From NCBI RefSeq assembly GCF_036320965.1, contig NC_092250.1, forward strand, positions 12,745,100 through 12,809,099: DNA of 64,000 nucleotides, given 5' to 3'. The position numbers and the translations under genes were made by a program. This document shows positions 33,766 through 46,599 of this stretch, piece by piece. The stretch is from Panulirus ornatus. Its lineage: Eukaryota; Arthropoda; Malacostraca; Decapoda; Palinuridae. Under the pieces are notes generated by a model. It searched no databases and was not told where the DNA came from. It saw only the letters and a program-made list of their open reading frames with translations. How positions within the stretch are numbered: position 1 is the first letter of the stretch; the number at the start of each line of letters is the position of its first letter.

Positions 33766-34019
33766 AGGGTACGAGGTTGAAGCCTCTGTACCTCCCTAGG
33801 AAAAGGCTGGATGCCATTCTAGTTATGTTTGATGATATTCATGAACGCTCTTCAAGGGGACGGTTCATTATTCAGGTAGGGACGAACAGTGGAGTCAAAA
33901 GCGAGCCAGAGGACACAACAGGTAGGTGTAATCATCTCATCATTAAGATCAGACACAGATGTAGTAGGCTATTCGTTCCCGAATGTGTCTTAAGATAATC
34001 CCAAGTCTGTACACAATGT

Positions 34020-34125
34020 AGCTGCATGAATGGCCTTGGATCGTATAAAGTTCTGGGTTGTTAGACACTGGAATCGGTTACCGCCTAACTCTTCGAAAAA
34101 GACGTTGGACGAAAATAGAAGTTTT
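34020..34125 (+). pseudogene. possible LINE C-terminal fragment
   Basis: The codons from about 34045 spell LDRIKFWVVRHWNRLPPNSS, which matches the VV..WN.LP motif near the end of CR1-like reverse transcriptases. Only this short piece can be read, so assignment is tentative. Confidence 0.35.
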
Positions 34126-34518
34126 GGGTTTTTAGTCAAAGAAAACGCCAAAAATCGTTGGACGAAAATATCCTAAGTTTGAGTCTTCAGAAAAAAGAAA
34201 ACGTTGGGATAATAACTTCCTGGATATTATACTTGCCCTCTCTCATAGAAACATTACTCGGGAAACGGATGAGTATTATAACTAAAAACTGTCGTCTGTA
34301 ACACTCCTTATCGTTCTTTTCTTTACAATTCCTTGTAAGTCAACTGTGCCTGATATGTCTTGCATGCTTCATTTCCCCTAATCTATTTTTCCTCAGAACA
34401 GAGTGGGGGAAGAGGGCTTTCTTACTGCTGTGTACGCTTCTCTTCTTGTGTCTAGGTCAGAAGTGTGATTAACGTTACATTACAATTTGACGCTTAACTT
34501 CCACAGCAAAGGGCATCC

Positions 34519-34521
<3 letters not shown>

Positions 34522-34614
<93 letters not shown>
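34522..34614. repeat. (CT)n microsatellite
   Basis: CT run of about 93 bases. Confidence 0.95.
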
Positions 34615-34616
<2 letters not shown>

Positions 34617-37600
34617 AAATAATCTGCCACACACTTCGCTGATTATGAAGGACCGTGTTGCGCCGAGCTTCTGCCGCTGCCCGCTACAACTTGTCTCCCA
34701 AAACTTGTCTCATTAGATGCTGCTCGTAATGTGTGAGTGCCGCAGAGTTCAAATTCGCATGGCCTTTTGATTTCAAAGGAAGTGGTTTCTTAAGAGGGGA
34801 AGACATGCCTCACCGACAGCGAAAACAGTTCTAATTCATTTGTTGCCAGTTACAGAAACCAGGTGGATGATTCGCACGTAAAAATCTCAGGCGTTCGTAA
34901 CTGGAAAAAAGAATGAAGATATAGAATCGACCTTGGAGTGTACAACAGAGCTTCCATGGCAAAGGACTTCAGTATATTGCTAGACCCTCTCATCACCGGG
35001 CTGACATGCGAATCACATGCATGAGAACAGTGTTGTTATGGTTTTAAAACTACTGTAATCAGCCCCTACGGAGCTAAAACCTGTGTTCGAAATTATGACA
35101 ATACCCGCCAACCCCTCTTTAAAAGTTTAGGATCACAAGAGTGTTTGGCTATTCCTAATTACGGGAGAGAGGCGGAAGTATTACTGCTGCATCCCTGATT
35201 CCCTCTGTGTTGTGCACCAACTTCTTTAATGACTTCTGGAGATTGAAATCTGGGAGCTTTTGTCATATTTAGGTGAGGGTCTAACTTTTTTAATATCCAC
35301 TCTGTTGTTTTAGCAGAGTAATCTTGTGTTCATTTTCAGGGCATCTCTGCCTCTGTAACCCAGTCTGGGGCTCCTGGTCTGTCTGTCTGATCGTTTAGGC
35401 TGTTCGAGGTTGCGGCCTTCAGGTCTTCGTGACCTCAAAGAAATGTTTCGCCATTGAAATGTTCGTTCTCTCGCTTGAGTAGATTAGGAGGAGACCCTCG
35501 TCTTCACTAGATGTGTGAGAGGAGCTGTGGTGTGTGAATGTTGTGGTAGGAATCCTTAATGTCATCATAACATAAAGTAAATGATTGTTTCTTACTTGTA
35601 GGTACAGTGACTTCAGGATCCTGCCGACTGCGTCACCTTAGGAGTTGACGAACCCTTGACCAACAGCGTGACGTAGTAAGTCAATGATACTTGTTTCCTG
35701 GTAATCATTGTAACTGTTGGGCTGTTGATACCGACCCCTCTTGACTCGTTCAGACAGTATCCACCGTAGTAAACCATGCTCTTTCCATGTTACTTTATGA
35801 ATAGATACATTTTCTACATATTGGTCTAATGTTATCTAGAATATGCAGTTGTAGAATGTGCAGCTGTTATCTGGTGCATTCGCTAAGGCAGTTGGCAGTT
35901 GTCACTGATAAACGACAGCTTGGGTGATGCAAGAGATCATAAAAGGCTTAAAAAAGTCTTCTGTTACCATCTGCCAAAATCCCTAACCAATGTCTGCCTT
36001 ACGTAAAAGAAATATTTTCCTTCTACCTTTACCAGAATATCTGCAGGCTCTTTTATTGGCTTAGTTATATTATTCATCTTTTTTCCCCGAGAGTCTATGG
36101 GAGCTCGACCCTAGGCAGCACATGAATGCGTCACGGTCAAGAACGCTAACCACAACACCCCGGAAGTCCATAGATGTAGACTATGCTTTCAGTGGACTGT
36201 GCGTTGCGTAAAGAAAGAGACTTTGGTCTTTCCCACGCAGGCATAGTTTCTCATTTCAGCGTCTCGTCTCTGTAGACTGGTGCAGCGTAGTTTGTCGGTG
36301 ATCTCTGATCTACTCTTGAAATGTCCCGTCTGTTCTCTGGAAATTTCACCAATTGAGCTTTAGTTAAGGAGTCGCTGGTGAACGTTTTAAAACTTTCTCC
36401 CTGCGTCTTACAAGTAGCAAGAGTTGTCGTACAGCCTTGGGTTTCTGTCCTGTGTTCGGTCTGGACCACAAGCTACTTTCAGCTTGGAGGACCTCAGAAT
36501 TTCTAGTTGTTTAGCGACTCTTCAGTTTCTTAACCTTCTGGGGGTAATAGGGAGATCCTAAGGATTTTGTGCCGTCGCTTTCGGCCACTTCTCAAGAGCC
36601 ACAGTGCTGTCTCACCGTCGTTGCTCGCCTCTGGTCTCCAACAGTTGCAGTTGTCTGTTATCCCCACTCTGAATCTCCTCACCTGGAAGTGGGGTCACAT
36701 ACTACAAAAGAAGGATCAGATACCACTGTAGTCGTCTCATCAGAGTACCAGGCATACCCTCCTGACTGTTTGCTTACACAGGCGTTAGGGGAGATCCTGG
36801 TTCGGAGATCTTTGAAATCTGCTCACAGACGACGTCCTGCGGGTAGAAAGTCGACTTCATGCCTGTAGTAGGACGCTTCGATGTGGGTACTTAGCGACTG
36901 GGCAGATACGGGTAGTTATGTCTGTCAGAATCTGTTTCATAATACCAACCTCAATCTCGTCTGAAGAGGGGGTTATGCCTTCACCATCATACTAGTACAT
37001 CTGGTGTCTGGTCTGTCCTAGACGAAGCAATGCCCATCGGGAAATCTGCCGTCGACAGAACCAAGCCCGAGGATCCAAAAGCAATCAGACATGTTGGCTT
37101 AGTCGTCCTTGGCGTCACTGTTGACTCGAGTATGTTATGTAGCGGAAGTCCATTTTTTTTGGGAGGGTATGTACTCTTTCTCAAACGCCCTTACGGAAGC
37201 AACGTCAACATATGTGTTGCTAGGAGGGATTGAGTTGCTTTGCCGAATTCCTTTTTTCTTTTGTCATCTGCTTCGGGATTCTAAAGTATGGTCTTCCATG
37301 TGTCACCAGGTATTATTCCATATACATTACCATTTCCGACAATGTCCTAGAGGTTCCTCTCCTTCAAGAAGATTTTGATTTCATTGCGGCCCATCCTAAG
37401 GAACAGTTCCGTGAGAATTAAGTCCCAGATACACACATCTATCCATCCGTCACAGTAACTCCTTTTTATTGCAAGTGCTACACTACGGTCTCTCCTTCTT
37501 CACGGTTGGTCACCCTGACCGCCTTGTGTCACCATTACCGAAGCAGGATAGCCCTGTTCATAGTTACCGCCTCAGTTGCTAGGAGGACCACAGTATGCTT

Positions 37601-38851
37601 CTGTATCCTTGCCATCTAGTGAGAGGGGTCTAAGTAACCCATAGTCGTCTGGTTGCCACTGGCAGGTTGGGGTGTAATTCTCCAAGCTCTTCAGATAGAC
37701 TTGAGCGTCATCCTTCTGTTCGTCTGGTGTGGGTAGGTTGGGTTTCGGTGTAGGGAGAGGCTGAGGTCGCGGCTGTCTAGCTCAAGATTGAAAAGATATT
37801 TCGACTTGATACTTTCTTCATCTTATTTTTTCACTTGCTTCTTTCATGCTTTCTTACACTTTCCCTCTGTGTTTCATCTGTTTCTTCTCTCACCCATTCC
37901 ACATACTTTTTTTTCCGGTTTCTACTTCTTGCTTTATCTCATACTTATCTTGATGTAACATGTTCCACTCTCGAGTCCTTTCTGCTGTTCCTCCACACGC
38001 GTTTTGAAAGCATCACCTACACATCCAAGTTGTCCTCTAGTCCTTTAGTCGTTCTCACTGAATACCTCTCCTCTCTCAAAAAAATTTCCTATGAATAATT
38101 GTGGAATTGAGTCCTTTGGTCTGAAACGTTACGGATTCACTTCCCCGTCGAGGTCTGACGAGTCTGGGGTCTTTTAAGACAACAGGAGGAGCACCACCTC
38201 AGAGTAGCTGGCCGTTAGTCATACTACCTCTACTGTTATCGAACCGTAGGGTTCACTCCTCAAGTTGAAACACGTCTCCTTTTCCCACCTAAAACTGGTT
38301 TCAAAAACCTTTAGATTTATGAATATAATTTGTAGCAAGTATATGTAATTATAATTTTGATGAGAGGGAAAACAATATAAGCCGAACAGTTTTAGCATTA
38401 TGATCGTATTTATGAAAATTTGATTTCATTTCGAATACCGTAATGTTACAGGTCATGCGAAGCTCAGTTCGAACTAGTGAACAATGGCGCAACAATATTT
38501 CTAAATATAAACACGGAATCCAAAATACATCAAAATGGTAATAGGATCATAAGATACGTCAACTGACCCAGTTATTGATCAAAATGTCATACAAATGACA
38601 TATATATGGTTGTACGGGCGGCTATGACATGTTTTCTAACTGCAAATTATTTTGAAATCATAGGGAGTCAAATAACATTAACATATAGGAAATGCATCAC
38701 ATATATTTGTGTGTAAATGGAATAGATATGAAAATCCTGTACAGAAAAGGATTTGTAGTCTTGTCTTAAATACGACAAAACACGGCTAGAGTTTGTGTAT
38801 AAATGTCATAGGAGAAATGGAGTAATAGCAGTATGTGTTAACTCCCCATAT

Positions 38852-38852
<1 letters not shown>
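34615..38852. other. no recognisable gene, possibly decayed coding sequence
   Basis: Frames of 60-99 codons lie on both strands, notably 36569-36868(+), 37030-37233(+) and 36251-36469(-). None shows a recognisable domain. The sequence has a balanced composition with few simple repeats between 36180 and 38280, unlike the rest of the window, which could reflect an old coding or viral/transposon origin. The DNA alone does not decide. A SINE head is noted separately at 36084-36172. Confidence 0.45.
36084..36172 (-). mobile_element. tRNA-derived SINE head, diverged
   Basis: On the minus strand the sequence TCCGGGGTGTTGTGGTTAGC followed by GTTCTTGACCGTGA parallels the SINE head at 13441 (TCCGTGGTGTAATGATTAGC, GTTGCTGACCGTGA). 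A B-box-like GGGTCGAGCTC follows at the right distance. The body and GT tail are not recognisable. Confidence 0.5.

Positions 38853-38928
<76 letters not shown>
38853..38928. repeat. (GA)n microsatellite
   Basis: AG run of about 75 bases. Confidence 0.95.
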
Positions 38929-38930
<2 letters not shown>

Positions 38931-39565
38931 ACAAGTGGTATATGGTCATTGTTAGCACCTAGACCTGGCAACTCTCCACTCAAAAAGAATATCAGGTAAG
39001 ATATTTGTCTTCCACTATGGCAGATTCATCTCGAGAATGTTGACGTACTGATTCAGTGTATTGCTAAATGATACAGTTCTGCCAACCTGTCCACGTGGTT
39101 TGCTAACTTATACACATTCATATTTCATCGATTATGAATGAATGTTTGGATATAACACACAGGCCTCGAAAGGGTTCCACTACTCTTACCTGAGGCGTAT
39201 AGGGTTATCTCGTTTATAGCGTTCTCAACACCCAACCCAACATTTTCCTCTCGGGTTGAACTGGCTTGAAAGACGAACCTTTATCATTGCAGTTGCCATA
39301 GATTTCCTCGGTGGAAGAGATGAAAAGATGACTGGATATGTACCTACAGATCATGATAGACCAGCATGGATGTGGAGGATGCGCAATACAGCCGTCCACA
39401 GCCGGAGTCATCCCTAAGCTATAGAAGAGGGGCCTGGTTGACGCCCAAGCCGTGTAGATAAGAGTATCATCATGGTATTCGCTGAAGCTGCCAGACCCCG
39501 AAAACCAGAACGTAAAGTTATGCAAATTCCGTTAGTGACAAGGTGGAGGTAACTTCAGAGTTGTT

Positions 39566-40003
39566 GAAGTGAGATCTGGAACCATTGAGGTGAGATGTGG
39601 AACCATTGAGGTGAGATCTGGAACCACTGAGGTGAGACTTGGAACCATTGAGGTGAGACTTGGAACCATTGAGGTGAGATCTGGAACCATTGAGGTGAGA
39701 TCTGGAACCATTGAGGTGAGATCTGGAACCATTGAGGTGAGATCTGGAACCATTGAGGTGAGATCTGGAACCACTGAGGTGAGACTTGGAACCATTGAAG
39801 TGAGATCTGGAACCATTGAAGTGAGATCTGGAACCATTGAGGTGAGATGTGGAACCATTGAGGTGAGATGTGGAACCATTGAGGTGAGATCTGGAACCAT
39901 TGAGGTGAGACGTGGAACCATTGAGGTGAGACGTGGAACCATTGAGGTGAGACTTGGAACCATTGAGGTGAGACGTGGAACCATTGAAGTGAGATCTAGA
40001 GCC
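39566..40003. repeat. 21-bp minisatellite, about 21 units
   Basis: The unit GAGGTGAGATCTGGAACCAT plus T repeats head to tail with few changes. Variants carry GACTTGG, GACGTGG or GATGTGG in place of GATCTGG, and GAAG in place of GAGG. Because 21 is a multiple of three, the array is open in one frame as a heptapeptide repeat (VRSGTIE) on the plus strand and as MVPDLTS-type heptads on the minus strand. That openness is a consequence of period and not evidence of a protein. The neighbouring DNA shows no start, splice or domain context. Confidence 0.95.
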
Positions 40004-40751
40004 ATTTTACCTCCTCAGTTTGGGAAGTTCAATCTTACTAAATCCCTTATCAAAACAGTCTGGGATACACGTCGTAAATTTTCCTGAAGTACATTCTCTC
40101 CTTTTCACATCTTGTTTTGAAAGTCTCTTTTTTTTTCTATTCTCTCGCCCTCAATTCATTCGCTTGTATTCCCCAAGTGAGTGTCAACAACGTCAACTTT
40201 TCTCTGACTGAAGCCTCTCAAAAAATGGAAAAAAAAGAACAGTTTTCATATGCATAACGTCACAAGTGTTTTTTTCCTTTTTTTTTCATCGTTTTGACGT
40301 AGCCTCACAAAATGTTTCTATCCTTTTGAACGCCGCGTCCTAAGAGAAGACTGTCAGTGTTCAGATGAGAATGTGATCGGACGGTCCAAGATGGTGCATT
40401 GTCAGTTAGCAGAGTCTATCCCTTTTCATTTCGGTTCGCCTGACTCCTCTCACAACCAGATATACCTTACCTTCCTGCACCCTTCACTGTCTCAGGGAGG
40501 GGAGCTGTCTTCAACCCGTAGTGGCTCACTCTGTGCCCTTCACAAGGACGTACCCCGTTATGTCGAAAGGCGTACAGAAACAGTCCTCGTCGAGGCCAGA
40601 CCTTGAATATTGGAGCAGAAGATTAAAAAAAGAAATGAGAACAAAAGAGAAAGTAACATTTTTTTTTCAGAAGGTAAGAAACACGACCTCGAAAAAAAAA
40701 AAAGGTAGATCGGTGTTGTTTGAAAGATACACGGAGCGCAATTATGAATGT

Positions 40752-40755
40752 GTGT

Positions 40756-40837
<82 letters not shown>
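40752..40837. repeat. compound (GT)n(GA)n microsatellite
   Basis: GT run of about 22 bases passing directly into about 64 bases of GA. Confidence 0.95.
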
Positions 40838-40839
<2 letters not shown>

Positions 40840-41297
40840 AAGTAAGACACAGGGTGTATAGGGCACTCTGGGCACCCAAGACTTGCCCAACACTGACGAA
40901 TAAATTTAACCAGCAATCCTGATTCAGAGGTTTGAAAGATTTAGGGGAAATCGCTTCAGCAAATAGACTCAGGACGATGGTAGCCGTCACTTCCCGTGGC
41001 GGCTGCTGTCTCGAGCCTAACTCCCCTACTGCAACTAAGGGCCTCCCATTCGTCATACGTCCGGCAGTGTGGTTGGTATGGTACGTCTTTGTGTGGAGAA
41101 CAGTCCCGTGGTGTCTTGAAGTCTGGGTTTTTTTGAGATGTTCTTATGGGTGTTTGGAAGTCGTGTACGCTGAATTAAGGAAATGATTTCATGTTTTTTT
41201 TTCTTTTGTAAGAGTTGTAGTTATTGTGTAATGTAAACACTTTCGGTGTTGCATTAAATTGGGGAAAAAATCGTACGGTAAAAAGTTTGAATTAGTT

Positions 41298-41300
<3 letters not shown>

Positions 41301-41360
<60 letters not shown>
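41301..41360. repeat. (CA)n microsatellite
   Basis: Perfect CA run of 60 bases. Confidence 0.95.
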
Positions 41361-41367
<7 letters not shown>

Positions 41368-41727
41368 TAGTTGGCAGGCAGCCACCGACCAGAGAGGGGA
41401 AGAGGTCAACTGATTGGGTAGAGAGTCAGTGCAAAAGTGGCTCTCATGTTCCCTTCCTTAGCCCTTTTTTTTTTTTCTGCCTAGTATATATACGTGAATT
41501 TCTGGCATCCATCCCACAAACGAACACTATCTCCATATTAGACATAACACGACATCGTGCTAATCACACTAACCTTATTCTTAAGTATAAATTGCGGTAA
41601 GCGCTGCGCGTCAGATCTGCCTGAAGGCAGAATCTCGTAAAATTTCGCGTCCTTGAAAAATCTTCAGAGAGGTGAAGCCACACGATCGTAAAAATGATGG
41701 GTAAATAGGCAATCACACACACACATA

Positions 41728-41912
41728 TGGTCTCCGTGGTTTAGTGGTAAGTGTTCCTAATCCTGAGACAGCACGGGCCAGGTCTTGGTCGGGCTTGCAT
41801 GAGTTCGAGTCCTGGGCCCGGCAGTCGACCCGCACACCTAACCTACGTGATCATTCTCCCTTCGAGGCTGGCCAGTTAATGGGTATCTGGCTTAGGCGTG
41901 TGTGTGTGTGTG
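41728..41912 (+). mobile_element. tRNA-derived SINE, copy 3, with (GT)n tail
   Basis: The head GGTCTCCGTGGTTTAGTGGT contains an A-box-like segment. GAGTTCGAGTCCTGGGCC contains a B-box-like segment about 65 bases further on, so the head has an insertion relative to a standard tRNA. The body shares CCTTCGAGGCTGGCCAGTTA and the GGGTATCTGGCTTAGGC stretch with copies 1 and 2 (TCAGGGCTGGTCGATGAATG, then GGTTATTTTCATAGGCTGAG) and ends in GT at 41899-41912. This independent copy supports a true SINE family with a GT-type 3' tail. Confidence 0.65.
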
Positions 41913-42004
41913 TATTTGTTTGCTTGTTTTGCCTTGTCTACGATATTCATTTTATGGGGGCCTCATGATTGTAGAACTCCCTCCTCGTACCGTACAAATG
42001 AATG

Positions 42005-42007
<3 letters not shown>

Positions 42008-42048
<41 letters not shown>
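42008..42048. repeat. (CA)n microsatellite
   Basis: Perfect CA run of about 41 bases. Confidence 0.95.
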
Positions 42049-42051
<3 letters not shown>

Positions 42052-45000
42052 TTGCGTAAGAGTCCTCTCTAGTCTACATAGACATGCAGCTTTAATAATC
42101 CTTATCATGCAGATCTTTAAGGACATAGATAGATGTGGTATTGTCACCAATTCAGGAACTTCATATTCGCCTCTGGAATGAAGTCTGGGAATACGAATAA
42201 ATCCTGGAGCCCAAATAGAAATTCAATTACTTACAATTTGGAATCGTCAGTAAAATAGGGCTGAGCGTACTCTTCGCAATATTCGTAAAACAAAATACAA
42301 TGATTTTTTCAGTTTTATTGCTGTGACTTTCTGACCTGGAATTATTAATTACCTGTGTTGTTAACCAGCGGTGATTATTTCCCTATTATGGCTAGCATTA
42401 TGTTACTCATCATCCTTTGATTGTAATGGACAAATATTTATCGATACGTACCCTTAGAGCATGTCAATACAGTTCATTGCCAATTAAATCTGTTTATAAC
42501 TATGATCAAACGGCAGAGACCTTCATTACCGTGTACAGAATCTGGAATTACTGAACGCTGTGACATCCAGGATATAGGTTAATAATGGCGCCACTCCGCC
42601 ACCAGCTCGAATCCAGATCAATTCCCAGTGTCAGTATTATGTTTGCATGTTGTGGGTAATCAGTGTGAGTTGTGGACACAGTGGGTCTCGAGTTCTCCAC
42701 AAACAGGCCACACTCGCCTGGAAGTTTAACTGGATTGGTGTCCCGTGCTGGAAACTCTCACTTCGCTGGAAACTAAAAGTCCTCCACACACCAGATTCCA
42801 GAGTTTTCATGCAGTCGTCATACCAGTAGCTTCTCTACGGAAAGCTGCTTCTTATTGTCTAGCCAGTTGGTTCTTATCCAGAAATCTTTTTGTCATCTAT
42901 AAGATTAACCTGTTAACGATTTCATTTTCCTTCATTCGTTCATCCTTGTTACTCCGCTCTATTACAGTGCCTTCATATTAGTTGTGTGTTTAATCAACTC
43001 TAACCACATTCATTTCTTTTTTCATTATTCACTGTTTTATAAGGCTGCACACGTATGAGTCTTGCTTCAGTCACACACACACATTTTCACCAGTAAGCTA
43101 TACAAGTCATTTCGTCTCATTTATTCACGTCTATTTTCTTACGTATAGTTTACGATCGTGTCTTAAAGGATTCCTTCAACTCTTCGCGGTTTGGTGTGCG
43201 TCTAACCTGCAGTTATTGCCTCTTTGCTCGGTCAGGCAGCTCGAGGTAAGCATGGCTTGTCTGGCCAACTTTATGGCTACTTCTCCACTGAACAGTTCAT
43301 AACGCTTTTAACGACTGTAGGCGGGATAGTGAGTAATTCTGGCTTCCGGAAAGTGTAAGTGGAGAAACCAAAAAGTTTTCTTAAGTCTGTGCTCAAATGA
43401 TTGCAGCCTTGGTGCTTGGTCTTCAGCAGTCATTAAGGCGTATGAAAGCCCTTCCGACATCCTCAAACCCGCTGACTTTTGCCTGACTACAGAGGTGATG
43501 TTAGCACACAGCAGAATTCTGATTTGATTATCACAAGTGCACTGGATATCGTCGTCACTAGTTTTACCTCTCTTCTCTCGAGGGTTTACATAGATCCAGC
43601 CTGTCATCTTTCTCGTAGAGGCAAACTGCTGCTCTTCCGTATTCGATGAAGATAAGATCTTCAGAGGTCATCACTTCGAGTTGTTTAGCGCAGTTCCTTC
43701 GAGAAATGATTGTATTATTTTTTTTTTCTTCCTGATCGTCCTCACCATCTCGTGGTATCTCATATCAAAGGGCTTTTTGTGATCAACAAGCCATTCTATC
43801 ATCAACTGCCCATCCTCGTCCTTAGCGACCGAATGGTCCTCAGGACTGTATTCTGTATTCTCCAAGAGCTCTTGCGCGCCGACTGGTGGTTTTCACTTTG
43901 TCATAATCACATTTCAACGTAGCGAAATCAGGGTCATGTTCACTTGGGCCATAAAAGATTGAGACGATTATAGTACTTGGTCTGGCTTCATACACGTAGC
44001 ACACGGAAGGTTTAAAGATTTTATAAAGGCATCAGAATCCACCGTGCTGAATCTCTTGAGCACGCTGGAAGCAGCCTGGAAGCCCCTTATTTTTTGATCA
44101 AGGAGTCATATGTTCGCAATATTATTTTTTCATGGGCGCTGTAGTACTGTTCCTTGTATGAACGAGGAATAGCAGGCATCTTACAGAGTGAGATGCTTCC
44201 TGTATCACTCAACGAATTGAGCATCCAGTTCTAAGGGAAAGTCTTGCACGAGTACAAAGAAATCCAGGTCATTAGACACTGACACCATTGGAGTATAATC
44301 GTTCTCTGACAAAACTACTTGTTAAGGACCTAGTGTATCTGTAACACACGTCTTGCCCGACAGAGAAGTCTGTTTTCCCTTTCCATTTCCATGCTTTCTT
44401 GTGAGTTGCATTGTTCTACACGGAATTGTAGATAGACAGCTCTGCGTAATGTAGATGAGTACACGATAGACGTCAGATAGTCTACTTTGAGTAGATCCCT
44501 GGATGACCTCGTCAACTGGCTCCTTCAAACTCTTTGATGAAGGCTCATTCGAATAGGTTTCTTTATTCGCAGTGAGGGAGGCGTTATGTTTTAGGATGGA
44601 TTCGGTAACTTTACCAGCTGGTGCTTACAGGATGGGAGGGGTACATAAGAAACTGGTAAAGTTGTATAAGGAACGTATTCTGGCTGACTAGTAAAACACT
44701 TTGCCTCTAGCTCTGTCACATCAGTGACTATATCTGCATCTTTTGTAGTACTATACTTCTCTGTAAGCTCAAAGACTTGTTAGATAGAATAATTTAATAT
44801 GTATCGAGAGCGCTGAATAGCCTTAGATGCTCTATTGCTTGGCTTATAAGCCTGAATTTTATAATCCAATCCACTGAAAGCCTCTTTAACCGCCTGGATC
44901 GTTTTGTAAGGCCAGACATCCCTTGAGAGCCGAGTTTCGTGTAAACTTGCACCGGTTTTGACATTTCGTGACAGTTGTGTCATGCGAGACTCGTCGCTAA

Positions 45001-45898
45001 TCCTTCCCTCTGAAGCAGACTGTCTGGAGGGATTGGATCAATGCAGTGACCCCAGACGACTTGGGATTTTTCGTATTGTGTTGGAGCCTCATAGACTCTT
45101 CGAATGTATTCCTGGACAGAAAGAAGTGTTAGAGGGTTTCAGCCTCCTATTGGGAACTACACACACGACATTGTACTTGAAGACAGAGGCCCCAACGTTA
45201 TGTGGATGGTGAGACAGCTGGAGTATTTAGACAGAATAAAAGAGTGTCATAGAATTTGAATCGATTTACCTGGGGGACCTGCGTCACCATTCCTGAAATG
45301 ATGATCCGTGAAGGAAAAAGGAAAAATGGCCACATCAAAAGCATTGTTCTTGGACTTTCAGGAAAACCGTTTCTTCGAAATCTTGTGGTTTCCATTGTGT
45401 TTGTTTCATTAGCAGAACTATAATTGACAGTCCTACGCATTTCAACTTGGGTAGATGTGTACTCTGTCCCTGTTGTGAATGTCAAACTGAAATATATAGA
45501 AAACTATTTCTGGGTTACCAACGTCAGATAATTGGAGGCACAATGCCAGTTGATACAATTCATTTTGCTGTTACACGTGTTCGCAGGTGCTTTGTGTTGG
45601 GTTTCACCTGAGTAAACAGCCATTGTTCTGATACTGTCTTTCACGAGCATAACGACTGCCGGTCTCCATTGCAGCAAGCGCAGCGTCTCAAAATCTAAGA
45701 CTGATATGGTCTTATCCTAAATGTCTTGCGGCATCCGTAACATTATCCTCTTCTCTGCCTGAGTCGTACTTTTACCAAAGTGATTTCTCTGCTCTTCACT
45801 CTCTTGTCCAACCCTCCACAGGAAATAGATGCATTCGTTGGGAAACCACATTAGCCGTGGATGTAGATGTGTACTGAACTTCTCCACGCAAACTTTCT

Positions 45899-45900
<2 letters not shown>
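42049..45900. other. no recognisable gene, balanced-composition stretch
   Basis: Minus-strand frames at 43308-43607, 43671-43865, 44780-44983 and 45198-45485 are 64-99 codons long with protein-like composition, for example LMIEWLVDHKKPFDMRYHEM at 43671-43865. They are separated by stops and are not linked by evident splice sites. They may be fragments of one decayed element, but no diagnostic motif was found. A short CR1-related piece at 44806-44876 is listed separately. Confidence 0.45.
44806..44876 (-). repeat. short repeat shared with the CR1 remnant at 61947-62016
   Basis: About 70 bases, including GAGCGCTGAATAGCCTTAGA and TGCTTGGCTTATAAGCCT, recur with few changes at 61947-62016 in the same orientation. 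There they directly follow the C-terminal coding part of a decayed CR1-like LINE read on the minus strand. On the minus strand both copies can be read as DWIIKFRLISQA, so this is probably a detached piece of that LINE. Confidence 0.6.

Positions 45901-45903
<3 letters not shown>

Positions 45904-45966
<63 letters not shown>
45904..45966. repeat. (CT)n microsatellite
   Basis: CT run of about 63 bases. Confidence 0.95.
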
Positions 45967-45968
<2 letters not shown>

Positions 45969-46599
45969 AGGGTTTATGGGTACTTTAATTGTCCTGTCTG
46001 TCGCTGTTGTGAACTTCTTGCTCCAAGCAGCGACGGTGATAACCAATATTATAAGAAGGTGTGCGTGGTTGGTAACGGGCAACGCTGGACAATATTTTGC
46101 CTTTCATGCATCTTTCGTTCTCTCAAGACGGTCTTTGGTTGCCGCATGACCTTTCTCCGTGTCACTAAATGTGTCCACTTTTAGATATCTGACGTTCCAG
46201 TAATAAGGTATGTGGATTATACTTACACGAAACAGTCACTTCCCATTCGTAAGAGAGGTGAGTAAACTCTCTCTAAAGCATTGGGTTCTTCTTATATAGT
46301 GTTTGAATTCGTTCCACGGGAGTCGCAAAGGGCGATCAGCAAAGCCCCTTACATTAAAGACGACAGTCTGTTTCTCTTTATGAAGGGGTTTCATGCATTT
46401 AGATACTCGGGGACAGGTGCAAAACATACACCTTTTTAATATCTTGTCCGGGAAAATTAGTCTGAATCCTTCTTGCTATCTTTTAAAGTAAACTTTGCTA
46501 TATTTCTATGTTCATTTATATAAAAATTGAATCAAATGATCCTATTTTAACTTCGTCACCGTTCACAAATGACCCTGGATCCCGTATGACACTGTGAAA

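Noticed and set aside
36180..38280. Endogenous virus remnant
   Set aside because: The texture is suggestive, but no viral protein motif could be pointed to, so it is only flagged as unexplained.
39566..40003. Possible CRISPR-like array
   Set aside because: The 21-bp units are contiguous with no unique spacers, and the genome is eukaryotic, so it is a minisatellite.
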